From: Capsulimonadaceae bacterium
Lineage (GTDB): Bacteria > Armatimonadota > Armatimonadia > Armatimonadales > Capsulimonadaceae
DNA: 64,000 bases
Direction: 5' to 3'
Assembly: GCA_031292625.1 (NCBI GenBank)
Contig: JARLGU010000062.1
Coordinates: forward strand, 62,001 to 126,000
The notes beneath the pieces are model-generated. The model searched no databases and had not been told where the DNA came from. It saw only the letters and a program-made list of their open reading frames with translations. The position numbers and the translations under genes are program-made. Positions 1 through 8,451 of the stretch are shown here, one piece after another; the first letter of the stretch is position 1; each line of letters opens with the position of its first letter.

Positions 1-405
1 ATTTGCCTCAACCTCAAAAAGGCCGCGAAAGCGACATCGTCGGTCTTGGACGAGCTGCTTGCCCCCCTCGGGATAAGGGCGTCGCAGCTTGGCGTGCTTA
101 ACCAGGTGTCGGTGCTCGGATCTCCGACAATTACTGAGCTTGCGGACGCCGTCGTCTCGGACCGGACGACGCTGACGCGCAACCTTGGCCCGCTCGAACG
201 CGATGGCTATGTGGATACGTTCGCGGGACATGATCGCAGGGTGCGAATGGTGACGCTTACCGAAGAGGGACGGGAACTTTTACAGCGCGCGTTGCCATTG
301 AGAGAACAGGCCGAGCAAACGCTGATCCGCAGATTCGGCGAGGAGCCGTGGAACGACCTGCTCAAGCACCTGGATCGTCTCACTGCGATCGTGCGAAAAG
401 GCTAG
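1..405 (+). CDS. MarR family transcriptional regulator (5' end outside window)
   Basis: DNA-binding repressor of the MarR winged-helix family, cut at its N-terminus by the window edge: the frame is open from base 1 and ends at TAG 403-405. The visible part contains the recognition-helix region (ITELADAVVSDRTTLTRNL) and the wing (DGYVDTFAGHDRRVRMVTLTEEG), both typical of MarR, then a C-terminal dimerisation helix. A TTG at 46 is possible but lies inside the conserved domain, so the true start is upstream of the window. It sits 176 bases ahead of a DHA2 multidrug exporter on the same strand, the classic MarR/EmrB pairing. Two identical 12-mers in the gap are its likely operators. The family call is firm; the ligand is unknown. 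Confidence 0.9.
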   Translation: MCLNLKKAAKATSSVLDELLAPLGIRASQLGVLNQVSVLGSPTITELADAVVSDRTTLTRNLGPLERDGYVDTFAGHDRRVRMVTLTEEGRELLQRALPLREQAEQTLIRRFGEEPWNDLLKHLDRLTAIVRKG

Positions 406-439
406 AGGCGCGAGTAAGCTTCGGGCGAGCGTAATCGTA

Positions 440-468
440 TTGTTAAACTATGTGCATATACACTTAAT
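440..468 (+). promoter_or_regulatory. Candidate MarR operator 1 with weak promoter
   Basis: The near-palindrome GTGCATATACAC at 452-463 (10 of 12 positions symmetric) is followed by TTAAT. It lies between a possible -35 (TTGTTA, 440-445) and a poor -10 (CTTAAT, 463-468). The same 12-mer recurs exactly at 545-556. Sequence repetition is seen directly; MarR binding is inferred from position. Confidence 0.55.
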
Positions 469-534
469 GCCTGGCTGGTAATGAGGGCGCCGCGGTTGTG
501 GCGCAGGGTGTTCGGAAACGATGTGCGCTCGTGA

Positions 535-563
535 ATGACAATGAGTGCATATACACCTAATTA
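535..563 (+). promoter_or_regulatory. Candidate MarR operator 2 inside the exporter promoter
   Basis: Second exact copy of GTGCATATACAC (545-556), 93 bases after the first and also followed by a TAAT. It falls between ATGACA (535-540) and TAATTA (558-563), which have a 17-base spacer, so a bound repressor would block RNA polymerase. The exporter Shine-Dalgarno GGAG (571-574) follows directly. Confidence 0.6.
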
Positions 564-581
564 GAAAGACGGAGTGCCAAC

Positions 582-2261
582 ATGACGACAACGACACAGG
601 GCGGGCCATTGATCCCGCTTCCGCCGCGCGCGCCGAGGCCCGTGTTGCGACCACGCGTCGAGGTGCGCCCCGAAACGCCGTCGCCGCAGCCGCCTCTTGC
701 CCCGCATGCGGCGCCGCTCAATCCGTACCGCTGGACGATTCTTATCGCGGTGCTGACCGGCGCCTTTCTGGAACTTCTCGACTCAACCAGCGTCAACGTC
801 GCCCTGCGCGATATGGCGGGCAACCTGGGGGCGACGTCCGACGAGATCGCCTGGGTCGTGACCGGATACATCCTCGCCAATGTCATTGTTCTTCCGATGA
901 CCGCGTGGCTCTCCGGGATGTTCGGACGAAGGCGGTATTTATTCTATTCGATCATGCTGTTCACGATTGCGTCGCTGTTTTGCGGGGCATCGCACACGCT
1001 CGGCGAGCTTGTCTTTTGGCGCATCATGCAGGGAGCGGGCGGCGCGGCCCTGCTCTCAACGGCGCAGGCGACGTTGCGGGAGGTGTTTCCCGTTGAGCAG
1101 CAGGGAATGATCCAGGCTCTCTATATTGTCGTCGTCGTGATCGGACCAACGCTGGGGCCGACCTTTGGCGGTTGGATCACGGACAACTACGCGTGGCCGA
1201 TGATCTTCTTCGTTAAGGCCCCGATCGGCTTTGTGGCGGCCTTTCTCGTTTGGCGCTTCCTGGAAGACTCCGCGCATCAGTCCGCGCCGCCGTCGATCGA
1301 CTGGGCGGGTATTGCGCTCATGACAATTGGCCTGGGGTCGCTTCAATACGTACTTGAGGAAGGTGAACGGTACGATTGGTTCAACGATTCCGTTATTGCT
1401 GGGCTGACCATTCTCTCGGCGGCAACACTCACTGCGTTCGTCGCATGGGAGCTGTCTCCGCTGAACGGGCATCCGGTTGTCAACTTACGCATCCTGCGGC
1501 GCATGGCTCTGACATCCGGCGTCGTTTTGCTTGCAATCGGCGGATTTGGCATGTATGGCGGCACGTTTATACTCCCGCTATTTACGCAGCAGATCCTTGG
1601 CTTCTCGCCGACGACGTCGGGGCTCATCTTCCTGCCCGGCGGGTTGGCGACGATCGTCACGAGCGTCCTGTGCGGCCGGGTGTTGCAGGCGGCCAATCCT
1701 GTAAATAGCGCGCGGCCATTGATTGCGCTCGGCTTGGTTGGATTTGCGGCATCCATGCTGCTCTTAGGTTACCAGACGCCGAACAGCGGCATGCTGGAAA
1801 TGCAGATCGGGCTCATTATCCGGGGGGCGAGCATGGGACTGTTGCTGACGCCGATCACGGTGGCGTCCCTCTCATGCCTCACGGGCGCCGAGATCGCTCA
1901 GGGGGCCGGCCTGACCAACCTTTTCCGGCAGTTAGGCGGTTCATTCGGCATCGCCATTATCAACACGTACGTGACGCAAATGACGGATACGCATCGGAGC
2001 TATCTCGTAGCGAATATCCGGCTCACCAGCATGGAGTATCTTACGCGGCATGCGCAGATCGTTCAGCGCCTGGAGGTCTTCGGATACAGCCCGGTGAGCG
2101 CCGCCGCGGCGTCTTTAGGCGTGGTTGACCACGCGGTTCAGACGCAAGCGCGCATGCTGGCGTATAACGACGCCTTCCAATTGATCGGTCTCGCGTTTCT
2201 GTTCGCTCTCCCTGTTCTTCTGTTGTTGCGCCGAGGCGCGAAATCCGCGAAGGGTCTATGA
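582..2261 (+). CDS. DHA2 family MFS multidrug exporter (EmrB/QacA-like)
   Basis: Proton-driven drug exporter of the 14-helix DHA2 branch of the major facilitator superfamily, 559 aa. The first ~45 residues are a proline-rich cytoplasmic tail, longer than usual. Helix 1 carries the family motif LDSTSVNVAL, and helix 5 carries the antiporter motif C (GPTLGPTFGGWI). The loop between helices 2 and 3 has GMFGRRR, the motif A equivalent. The ATG at 582 is preceded by GGAG at 571-574. The upstream MarR gene and twin operators suggest substrate-induced derepression. No EmrA-type adaptor is visible in the window next to it, so it may work alone or with an adaptor encoded upstream. Substrate is not predictable. 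Confidence 0.92.
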   Translation: MTTTTQGGPLIPLPPRAPRPVLRPRVEVRPETPSPQPPLAPHAAPLNPYRWTILIAVLTGAFLELLDSTSVNVALRDMAGNLGATSDEIAWVVTGYILANVIVLPMTAWLSGMFGRRRYLFYSIMLFTIASLFCGASHTLGELVFWRIMQGAGGAALLSTAQATLREVFPVEQQGMIQALYIVVVVIGPTLGPTFGGWITDNYAWPMIFFVKAPIGFVAAFLVWRFLEDSAHQSAPPSIDWAGIALMTIGLGSLQYVLEEGERYDWFNDSVIAGLTILSAATLTAFVAWELSPLNGHPVVNLRILRRMALTSGVVLLAIGGFGMYGGTFILPLFTQQILGFSPTTSGLIFLPGGLATIVTSVLCGRVLQAANPVNSARPLIALGLVGFAASMLLLGYQTPNSGMLEMQIGLIIRGASMGLLLTPITVASLSCLTGAEIAQGAGLTNLFRQLGGSFGIAIINTYVTQMTDTHRSYLVANIRLTSMEYLTRHAQIVQRLEVFGYSPVSAAAASLGVVDHAVQTQARMLAYNDAFQLIGLAFLFALPVLLLLRRGAKSAKGL

Positions 2262-2435
2262 GTGCCGCGCGTGTCATTGCCGCTCGCTTTGCCGGTGTTC
2301 CCGTGGCGGCGATATTGGGGACGTGGGACGCTGTTCCGCTCTTCCGTACGAATTCGATGAATTACGAAGGTCGATTGCTGGTCACTGGATAACAATAGGG
2401 GCATAAAATCCTGTAGTCACGTAAGGGTGGAAATT

Positions 2436-3494
2436 ATGGAACCAATGCGATTTGGCATTGTCGGTTGCGGCGGCATTGCCCAGATTCATGCAGACAGTTT
2501 GGATGTTTTGGCGAGCGAAGGGCTTGCCGTCCTCGTTGCGGGAGCCGAAACCCACGAGGGGCGAGCCAAGGAATTCTCGGAGCGCTGGGGCGTTCCGGTG
2601 CACGGATCGCTTGCCGAGTTGTTGGCGCGCGACGATATCGACGCGGTCGCGGTGTGCACTCCGAGCGGTTTGCATGGCGATGAGACGATCGAGATTGCGC
2701 GATCCGGCCGGCACATCCTGTGCGAGAAGCCGGGCGACGTCGTGGCGTCGAAGGTTGCCGAGGGGGTTCGCGTCGCCAAGGAAAAGGGCGTCGTGTTTGG
2801 AGGCATCTTCCAGCAGCGCTACACTGCCGGCGCGCTCAAGGTCAAGAAGGCGGTCGATGAAGGCTACTTCGGCCACATCACGTTCGTCCATTGCGAGACG
2901 CCGTGGCTTCGTGAGCAAGGCTACTACGACAGCGGCGATTGGCGCGGCACGTGGGCGCTCGATTGCGGCGTCCTCTCGAACCAGGGGCCGCATATGGTGG
3001 ACCGGCTGCTCTGGCTTGGCGGCGATGTCGATGACGTGATTGCGGCGACATGCGAGACGCGAGACCGAAAGATCGAGGCCGAGACGGTCGCCGTGGCGAC
3101 GATCCGCCTGGTCAACGGCGCGCTTGGGACGATTACGGGCACCACGTTGGCGTATCCTGGGCTTGCGCAGCGCGTTCTGATTTGCGGCAGCGAGGGCTCC
3201 GCTGCATTTGTTGGGGACGATCTCGTGTCGTTTGCGACGAAGCGACCGTTTGAGTACGAACCCCCGGCGGACATCCTGCCCCATGCTCGCCCTGAAAAGG
3301 TAGATGCGGACGGTCGGGCGGCAAAGCCGCTTGGCATGTCGAGCGATATGCACGCCGCGAATTACCGCAATTTCGTCACATCGGTGCGCGCCGGGAAACG
3401 GCCGCTCGTCACGGGAGAAGACCAGTACCGCGTCTGCCGGACGCTGAATCTGATCTACAAGCGCGCCGGCGTTGGACCGTACGCGTCGATGTAA
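2436..3494 (+). CDS. Gfo/Idh/MocA family oxidoreductase
   Basis: NAD(P)-dependent sugar or inositol dehydrogenase-like protein, about 352 aa. The N-terminal Rossmann fold starts with FGIVGCGGIAQIH, followed by CTPSGLHG and the family EKP motif (CEKPGD), which holds the catalytic lysine. The C-terminal alpha/beta substrate domain includes GTWALDCGVLSNQGPHMVD, with the histidine expected in the active site. The ATG at 2436 follows purine-rich GTAAGGGTGG; a GTG at 2427 would overlap that ribosome-binding site and the ATG at 2445 is less well placed. It converges on a psicose-3-epimerase-like gene, suggesting ketose metabolism, but substrate specificity cannot be read from sequence. Confidence 0.9.
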   Translation: MEPMRFGIVGCGGIAQIHADSLDVLASEGLAVLVAGAETHEGRAKEFSERWGVPVHGSLAELLARDDIDAVAVCTPSGLHGDETIEIARSGRHILCEKPGDVVASKVAEGVRVAKEKGVVFGGIFQQRYTAGALKVKKAVDEGYFGHITFVHCETPWLREQGYYDSGDWRGTWALDCGVLSNQGPHMVDRLLWLGGDVDDVIAATCETRDRKIEAETVAVATIRLVNGALGTITGTTLAYPGLAQRVLICGSEGSAAFVGDDLVSFATKRPFEYEPPADILPHARPEKVDADGRAAKPLGMSSDMHAANYRNFVTSVRAGKRPLVTGEDQYRVCRTLNLIYKRAGVGPYASM

Positions 3495-3520
3495 AGTGCG
3501 CGAGCAACCTCAATGAGCGC

Positions 3521-3559
3521 GAGCCCTTGCTTCCTTGATGCGTAAGGAAGCAGGGACTC
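3521..3559. terminator. Hairpin between convergent genes
   Basis: Near-perfect inverted repeat: CCCTTGCTTCCTT (3524-3536) pairs with AAGGAAGCAGGG (3544-3555) with one bulge, extended by GAG/CTC at the base. It lies between two convergent stop codons and could terminate both, although neither side has a strong T-run. Confidence 0.6.
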
Positions 3560-3585
3560 GTTCCACTCGATCCGGCCGCTCCCGG

Positions 3586-4458
3586 CTATAACGTTGCGAG
3601 CTTGTCCTTTACGAACTTCGCGGAGCGCTCCGCTTCGTCGTCCAAATCCAGGCCATTTGTGAGGTCGCGGTAGACCGAGATATCGCGGCCGACTTCGCCG
3701 CCTGGGACCATGAACGGCTCCATCGTCATCGCGCCCTTGTAGCCGATGTCGCCGAGCGCTCCGAATATCTCGTCCCATGGCAGGCGTCCGCGTCCGGGTG
3801 GGCGGCGGTTGGCCTCGCCGAGGTGGAAGTGCCCGAGGCGGCTGCCAGCCGTGCGGATGGCGTCCGCGAAGGTTTCTTCTTCGATATTCATGTGGAACGT
3901 ATCCAGCAGGATTTTACAGTTCGGACTATTGACCCGCTCGACGTACGCCACGGCTTCTTGCGCCGTGTTCAGCAGGTACTGCTCGAAGCGGTTGACCACC
4001 TCGACATTAAACAGCACGCCGTTGTCCTCGGCTGCTTTGACCGCCTCGGTCATCGCCGCGACGCTGCGGTCGAGGAAGGGGCGCTTATCGGTCACGTCTT
4101 GCGGCATCTTGCCGGGCCAGCTGCTATAGATGATGCCGCCGAGGATCTTGCCGTCCATGTCGCCGATCGCGTCCGCCATGCGCGTCAGAAACTCGACGCC
4201 GCGCTGGCGGGTGGCTGCATCCTCGGAAGCAAGATCGTACTCGCGCGTCAAGCCAATACAGTAGGTAAGCTCGACCCCGGCGCTCAGCGCCGCCGCCTTT
4301 AGCCGCTCGCGCTCTTTGATGCTCATCCGCGCGATGGTCCCGCCGTTCACCTCGAGGATATCGAACCCAAGCCGTTTGACGAGCGGCACGAAGTCCACGA
4401 AATCCGCGTCCCAGTTCCGCGTCCAGTATGCGTAATAGATCCCCACCTTATTGTTCAT
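3586..4458 (-). CDS. D-psicose (allulose)/D-tagatose 3-epimerase family protein
   Basis: TIM-barrel ketohexose 3-epimerase, 290 aa, the usual family length. The N-terminus GIYYAYWTRNW resembles the start of Agrobacterium D-psicose 3-epimerase. The metal and catalytic residues are all in place: E153 in VEVVNRFE, D185 in LLDTFHMNIEE, H211 in LGHFHLGE and E246 in MEPF. The segment GEANRRPPGRGRLPWDEI is a family signature. The start ATG has GGAGGG about 9 bases ahead and overlaps the stop of the upstream membrane-protein gene by four bases (ATGA), so the two are translationally coupled. D-tagatose, D-psicose or D-fructose are plausible substrates; family placement is strong, exact substrate is inference. 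Confidence 0.88.
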   Translation of the reverse strand: MNNKVGIYYAYWTRNWDADFVDFVPLVKRLGFDILEVNGGTIARMSIKERERLKAAALSAGVELTYCIGLTREYDLASEDAATRQRGVEFLTRMADAIGDMDGKILGGIIYSSWPGKMPQDVTDKRPFLDRSVAAMTEAVKAAEDNGVLFNVEVVNRFEQYLLNTAQEAVAYVERVNSPNCKILLDTFHMNIEEETFADAIRTAGSRLGHFHLGEANRRPPGRGRLPWDEIFGALGDIGYKGAMTMEPFMVPGGEVGRDISVYRDLTNGLDLDDEAERSAKFVKDKLATL

Positions 4459-5012
4459 GTATTTGGACCCTCCAAAATTGCACCAGTTGTTTGCGCCTGA
4501 TGTGCGCGCCCTTGTCGAACAAGCAAAATGCCGATCGCGATGGCAATGCCGGTCCCAATAATATTTTCAGCCGTCGCTTGCAGCAAAGTCTCTCCATACC
4601 GATGGAGGTTGCTATTGTGAAGCTCGAATTGTATTGCGCTAGGAATGGCAAACAGCGAGAAAAGAAAAATCCATGCGCTACTTGCAATCATGAGCCATCC
4701 GATCAACGTCACGATACGCGGATCGTAAAGCGGAAACGCCGGTAAACCGTCCCATTGCCAATCTCGGATAGATCGAAAGAGCACGACGGCGCCGGCGATG
4801 TAGACCACGGCCAGCAAGAATGGAACGCCAACTCCCTGCAGCAAATCGGTCAGATTACGCAAGCCATCGGCCATCGTAATCGCCGGAATGTGGCTCGATA
4901 AATAGCGGCTAAGCGCTTCTCCAGCCCTGAGGATATTGCAAATGCCCCAGACCGCGATAAGAGTACAAACGGCTATCGCCAGCGCGCGTGCGTTTTTCGA
5001 TTGCGCATCCAT
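4455..5012 (-). CDS. Four-helix membrane protein of unknown function
   Basis: A 185-aa integral membrane protein with about four hydrophobic segments (roughly residues 9-27, 58-80, 98-122 and 145-165) separated by short loops. I do not recognise a family with certainty; the overall arrangement resembles small DUF2975-like membrane proteins. Its stop overlaps the start of the ketose 3-epimerase by four bases, so both are made from one message. Its promoter region is shared with the divergent serS gene and contains one of the paired-hairpin repeats. A role in uptake or sensing of the epimerase substrate is possible but has no direct support. Confidence 0.7.
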   Translation of the reverse strand: MDAQSKNARALAIAVCTLIAVWGICNILRAGEALSRYLSSHIPAITMADGLRNLTDLLQGVGVPFLLAVVYIAGAVVLFRSIRDWQWDGLPAFPLYDPRIVTLIGWLMIASSAWIFLFSLFAIPSAIQFELHNSNLHRYGETLLQATAENIIGTGIAIAIGILLVRQGRAHQAQTTGAILEGPNT

Positions 5013-5103
5013 GGGAATCTGTTACCCATTCAGACGGCCTTATCCTCCATGACAAGTTTGACAGACACCGAATGGATCGGCTACAATCGGGATAGGAATT
5101 AGG

Positions 5104-5231
5104 AACGCTCTGTGGCCGCGGGGCCATTTTTATTGCGCTTCGCGGTGCAAATTTGACAGGCGGGCGCGAATTATCCAGAGCGAAGCGAAGTTGAAAAATT
5201 GCCCGCCCGGCAATGGAGGGCATCTTCCTCT
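5104..5231. repeat. Paired pseudoknot-hairpin element, copy 1
   Basis: Inverted doublet in the serS/membrane-protein divergent region. Left arm (plus-strand view): CGC 5106-5108, stem TGGCC 5113-5117, loop GCGG 5118-5121, stem GGCCA 5122-5126, then TTTTTATT. Right arm: GAAAAA 5193-5198, stem TTGCC 5199-5203, loop CGCCC, stem GGCAA 5209-5213, linker TGGA, then GGGC 5218-5221. In both arms the loop can pair with the outer block (GCG with CGC; GCCC with GGGC). The right arm is in sense orientation about 70 bases before the serS start. The left arm is in sense orientation for the minus-strand membrane-protein gene. Related copies are listed separately. Confidence 0.75.
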
Positions 5232-5291
5232 TCGCATTGCCAATGCGTGAACGCATAACATTTGCCCCATCCGCCATCTCAGGAGGCTCTC

Positions 5292-6578
5292 ATGCTCGAT
5301 ATCCGTCTTATACGCACCTCGCCGGACCAGGTTGTCGCGGCGCTTTCCAAGCGCATGCCGGAGGACCAGGCGCGTGCGAAAGTCGATGAGGTGCGCCACA
5401 CCGACGAACTGCTCCGCAAGGCGCTGCAGGAATCCGAGGAGCTCAAGGCGGAAGTCAACAGCGCGAGCAAGTCGATCGGGCTGTTGATGCGCGAAGGCAA
5501 GGCGGATGAGGCGGCGAAGGTCAAGGATCGCGTGCGCGTCATCAAGGAGAGCCAGCCGCAACGCGATGCGCTTGCTCGCGAACTTGACGAGGCGGTTCAA
5601 TCGAAACTTGGCGTCCTTCCTAACCTGCCTGACGAATCCACCCCCGCCGGCGGCGAGGAGAATAATGTCATCGTCCGCTCGGCCGGGACGCCGAAGCAGT
5701 TTGACTTCCCGCCCAAGGCGCACTGGGATCTCGCGGCCGACCTGGACCTGATCGATTTCGCGCGGGCGCCGAAGCTTGCCGGCAGCGGGTTCATTCTGTA
5801 CAAGGGCCTTGGCGCAAAACTGGAACGGGCGCTGATCCAGCTCATGCTCGACCTGCATATCGATAAGCACGGCTACACTGAGTGGCAGACGCCGTTCGTC
5901 CTGAACCGCGAGAGCATTACCGCGTCGGCCCATATCGTCAAGTTTACGCCGGAAATGTACCATGACGCCGCGGACGATCTCTTCCTGCTGCCGACGGCCG
6001 AACCTGCCCTCGTGAATATTCACCGCGATGAGATCCTCGATGGCGATACACTGCCGCTCAATTATGTCGCTTACTCGCCTTGCTGGCGTCGCGAAGCTGG
6101 CGCGGCGGGCAAGGATACGCGCGGATTGCTGCGCGTCCATCAGTTCGACAAGGTTGAGATGGTCAAATATACGCATCCGGAGACGTCGTACTATGAGCTG
6201 GAAAAGATGCTCAGCAACGCCACGGATGTGCTGGACTTGCTGAACATTCCCTATCGGATCGTGCAGCTTGCGGCGGGTGATCTGTCTTTTTCGGCGGCGA
6301 AATGCTACGACATCGAGGCGTTCGCCCCGGGGGCAAAAGCGTGGCTGGAAGTGTCGTCGTGCTCGAACTGCACCGATTTTCAGGCACGCCGGGCAGCGAT
6401 CCGATTTCGAGCGAAGCAGGGCGCAAAGCCCGAGCTCGTGCACTTGCTTAACGGCAGCGGCACCGCGCTGCCAAGGGTGTTTGCGGCATTGCTCGAAAAC
6501 CACCAGAACGCGGACGGTTCGATCAACATCCCCGAGGCGCTGCAGCCCTACCTCGGCGGCCTGAAGAAGATCGGTTAG
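5292..6578 (+). CDS. serS: Seryl-tRNA synthetase
   Basis: Charges tRNA-Ser with serine; class II aminoacyl-tRNA synthetase, 428 aa, normal length. Residues ~1-105 form the antiparallel coiled-coil tRNA-binding arm (rich in E, K, R, A). The catalytic core carries motif 2 (SPCWRREAGAAGKDTRGLLRVHQF), the class-specific SCSNCTDFQARR stretch and motif 3 (PRVFAALLENHQ... ADGSI... PEALQPYLGG). The ATG at 5292 has a perfect AGGAGG at 5281-5286. A longer reading from 5262 would place the ribosome-binding site inside the gene. No T-box leader was found upstream; instead the leader contains one arm of the dispersed pseudoknot repeat. Confidence 0.97.
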   Translation: MLDIRLIRTSPDQVVAALSKRMPEDQARAKVDEVRHTDELLRKALQESEELKAEVNSASKSIGLLMREGKADEAAKVKDRVRVIKESQPQRDALARELDEAVQSKLGVLPNLPDESTPAGGEENNVIVRSAGTPKQFDFPPKAHWDLAADLDLIDFARAPKLAGSGFILYKGLGAKLERALIQLMLDLHIDKHGYTEWQTPFVLNRESITASAHIVKFTPEMYHDAADDLFLLPTAEPALVNIHRDEILDGDTLPLNYVAYSPCWRREAGAAGKDTRGLLRVHQFDKVEMVKYTHPETSYYELEKMLSNATDVLDLLNIPYRIVQLAAGDLSFSAAKCYDIEAFAPGAKAWLEVSSCSNCTDFQARRAAIRFRAKQGAKPELVHLLNGSGTALPRVFAALLENHQNADGSINIPEALQPYLGGLKKIG

Positions 6579-6588
6579 GCCGCGCGGA

Positions 6589-6629
6589 TTGGGCGGAACC
6601 GTTGTCGTTTAGTCCGTTTGCCCGCCCAA
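6589..6629 (+). other. Inverted repeat ending on a Shine-Dalgarno sequence
   Basis: TTGGGCGG (6589-6596) is complementary to CCGCCCAA (6622-6629), with a 25-base loop. The 3' arm ends on the AA of AAGGAG (6628-6633), the ribosome-binding site of the next gene. It may be a serS terminator without a T-run or a translational brake on the glycosidase. Confidence 0.45.
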
Positions 6630-6642
6630 GGAGCGTACTTCA

Positions 6643-8295
6643 ATGAACGGAGCAATCCGCGTTGTGCTGCTCGCTGCATTTCTGTTTTTCGCGACCGCTG
6701 GATCTCACGCATCCTACGGCACCCCCCAGCGAGTCCAGCAATGGCGCGTCGTCGAAATTACCCTCGCCAGCCGTCTCCCGCACACGGATCCGTTTCGTGA
6801 TGTCGACGTAACCGCGACGTTCACCAGTCCGAAAATGACGATCACGCGACCCGCATTTTGGGATGGCGGAAATACGTGGAAGATCCGCTTCGCGCCGCCC
6901 GTCACCGGGGCATGGACCTATGTGACGCATGCCTCGGATTCGGCCGATAAGGGCCTTGACGGTTGCACCGGGCGCATCGAGGCGGCGCCGTACAACGGGG
7001 ACCTTGCGATTTACAAGCACGGCTTTGTCACTGTAAGTCCCAACCATCGCTACTTCACGTACGCCGACGGAACGCCGTTCTTCTATCTTGGCGACACCCA
7101 TTGGTTCGCGATGCGCGAGAGGTTCTCGTCAAGCAATCTTCCCGGCGCCGTCTCGCAATTCCGCCATGAGGTCGATCGGAGGGTTGAACAGGGGTTTACC
7201 GTCTACCAGTCCGAATGGATGTCGGTCACGCGCGGCAAGCCGGCCGCAACGTTAGAGGAGCCGGGCTACGATTGGGCGGATGGCATCACCGAAAACGATT
7301 TGCCCGGCTTCCGGAATGTGGACAGAAAGTTCGCCTACCTTGCGGATCGGGGCCTCGTGGTTGCAAACGCCATGGCGTGGCGCGGCTCGATCTTGGGGTA
7401 CGACGATGAGTACATCCGCCGCCTTGCCCGCAACTGGTCGGCGCGCTATGGGGCGTATCCGGTCCTATGGACCATGGCGCAGGAGGTAGACGGCAGTTAT
7501 CCAAAGGATCAGCCTGGCCTGGACGCGAAGTGGCAGACGATGGCGGAGGCGCTCAGCGCGTCGGACGATTACCATCATCCGCTCAGCGCGCACATGTGCA
7601 ACCAGACGGCGGCCGTTGCATCGAACTCCTTGTGGCGCGATAAGCCGTATCACACGTGGTACGCCGCCCAGATCCAGGGCGGACCGCTCTGGGCCTCTTG
7701 CGCGCGGGATTTTTGGGAGGCTCAACCGACCAAACCCGCAATTCTGTACGAACCGCAGTACGAGAATTTCTGGACGACCGAGAGCGGCGAAAGGCATCAA
7801 GGCTACGCGGCGTTTCTAAGCGGCTTTTATGGCTTTGGCTACGGCGTCGCGGGGATCTGGGACGACTCGTACTCGTGCGACCCGCCGGATCGAGGTACGA
7901 TCTACGACAAGAACTGCCATGTTTGGTATGAGGAACTCGAGCGACCGAGCGCAACTCAGATGACCTACCTGCGGCGGTTCTTCGAGGCCATCGACTGGTG
8001 GAAACTCGAGCCGTGCTACAACATCGCGGACCGGGCGACGCTCGACGAACCCAAGTTCGCCCGTCTGGCGTTCAGCGATCGCGCGACCGTGCTCCTGTTG
8101 TACAACGCAACCGTCAAGAGCGGCGTCTTGCATCGCCTGAAACCGGGCGCATCCTACGACGCATCTTGGTACGACCCGCGTCGCGGCGCTTACATCCTGA
8201 TCGGCGTGGTTCGTGCTGACGATGGCGGCAACTGCGCCATGCCCGAAAAGCCTGACGCCAATGACTACCTGCTTCGGCTGCTGCGGGAGAAATAG
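6643..8295 (+). CDS. Secreted apiosidase-like glycoside hydrolase (DUF5060-DUF4038 type)
   Basis: Predicted exported glycosidase, 550 aa. Residues 1-23 are a Sec signal peptide (MNGAIRVVLLAAFLFFATAGSHA). Residues ~30-110 match the DUF5060-type beta-sandwich (FRDVDVTATF... ITRPAFWDGGNTWKIRFAP..GAWTY). Residues ~130-460 form the DUF4038/GH140-like barrel (PFFYLGDTHWFAM, QGFTVYQSEWM, WTMAQEVDG, KPAILYEPQYENFW). The tail is a small beta domain with YDASWYDPRRG. The ATG has AAGGAG ten bases upstream. Family members with known activity cleave apiose-containing or other plant side-chains; the substrate here is inferred only. It fits the carbohydrate-degrading style of the window. Confidence 0.85.
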   Translation: MNGAIRVVLLAAFLFFATAGSHASYGTPQRVQQWRVVEITLASRLPHTDPFRDVDVTATFTSPKMTITRPAFWDGGNTWKIRFAPPVTGAWTYVTHASDSADKGLDGCTGRIEAAPYNGDLAIYKHGFVTVSPNHRYFTYADGTPFFYLGDTHWFAMRERFSSSNLPGAVSQFRHEVDRRVEQGFTVYQSEWMSVTRGKPAATLEEPGYDWADGITENDLPGFRNVDRKFAYLADRGLVVANAMAWRGSILGYDDEYIRRLARNWSARYGAYPVLWTMAQEVDGSYPKDQPGLDAKWQTMAEALSASDDYHHPLSAHMCNQTAAVASNSLWRDKPYHTWYAAQIQGGPLWASCARDFWEAQPTKPAILYEPQYENFWTTESGERHQGYAAFLSGFYGFGYGVAGIWDDSYSCDPPDRGTIYDKNCHVWYEELERPSATQMTYLRRFFEAIDWWKLEPCYNIADRATLDEPKFARLAFSDRATVLLLYNATVKSGVLHRLKPGASYDASWYDPRRGAYILIGVVRADDGGNCAMPEKPDANDYLLRLLREK

Positions 8296-8390
8296 GGGCG
8301 GTTTGCCGGCATAAGACGAGCCGCGGACGCCGCAATCGTGTTCGATTTTTGCCTGTGCGAGATCCATGCGAGAACGTGGGGGAACTTGCA

Positions 8391-8420
8391 TTGACAATTA
8401 AGCATTCGAATTACTATAAT
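8391..8420 (+). promoter_or_regulatory. Consensus sigma-70-type promoter for menG-hepT
   Basis: Perfect TTGACA (8391-8396) and perfect TATAAT (8415-8420) with an 18-base spacer, 31 bases before the menG start codon. Predicted transcription start is near 8427. This is the best promoter in the window and suggests constitutive expression. Confidence 0.85.
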
Positions 8421-8451
8421 CACGCGTGCGTGACCGAAGGAAGCTTTATTT

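Noticed and set aside
2382..3353. A 323-codon minus-strand frame opposite the Gfo/Idh gene
   Set aside because: Antisense shadow; the plus strand encodes a complete family member.
5013..5291. Possible T-box leader for serS
   Set aside because: No T-box consensus (AGGGTGGNACCGCG) and no specifier stem were found; the hairpins belong to the dispersed repeat.
5130..6503. A 457-codon open frame antisense to serS
   Set aside because: It is the complement of a clearly conserved gene, is arginine- and leucine-rich as shadow frames in GC-rich DNA are, and has no domain.
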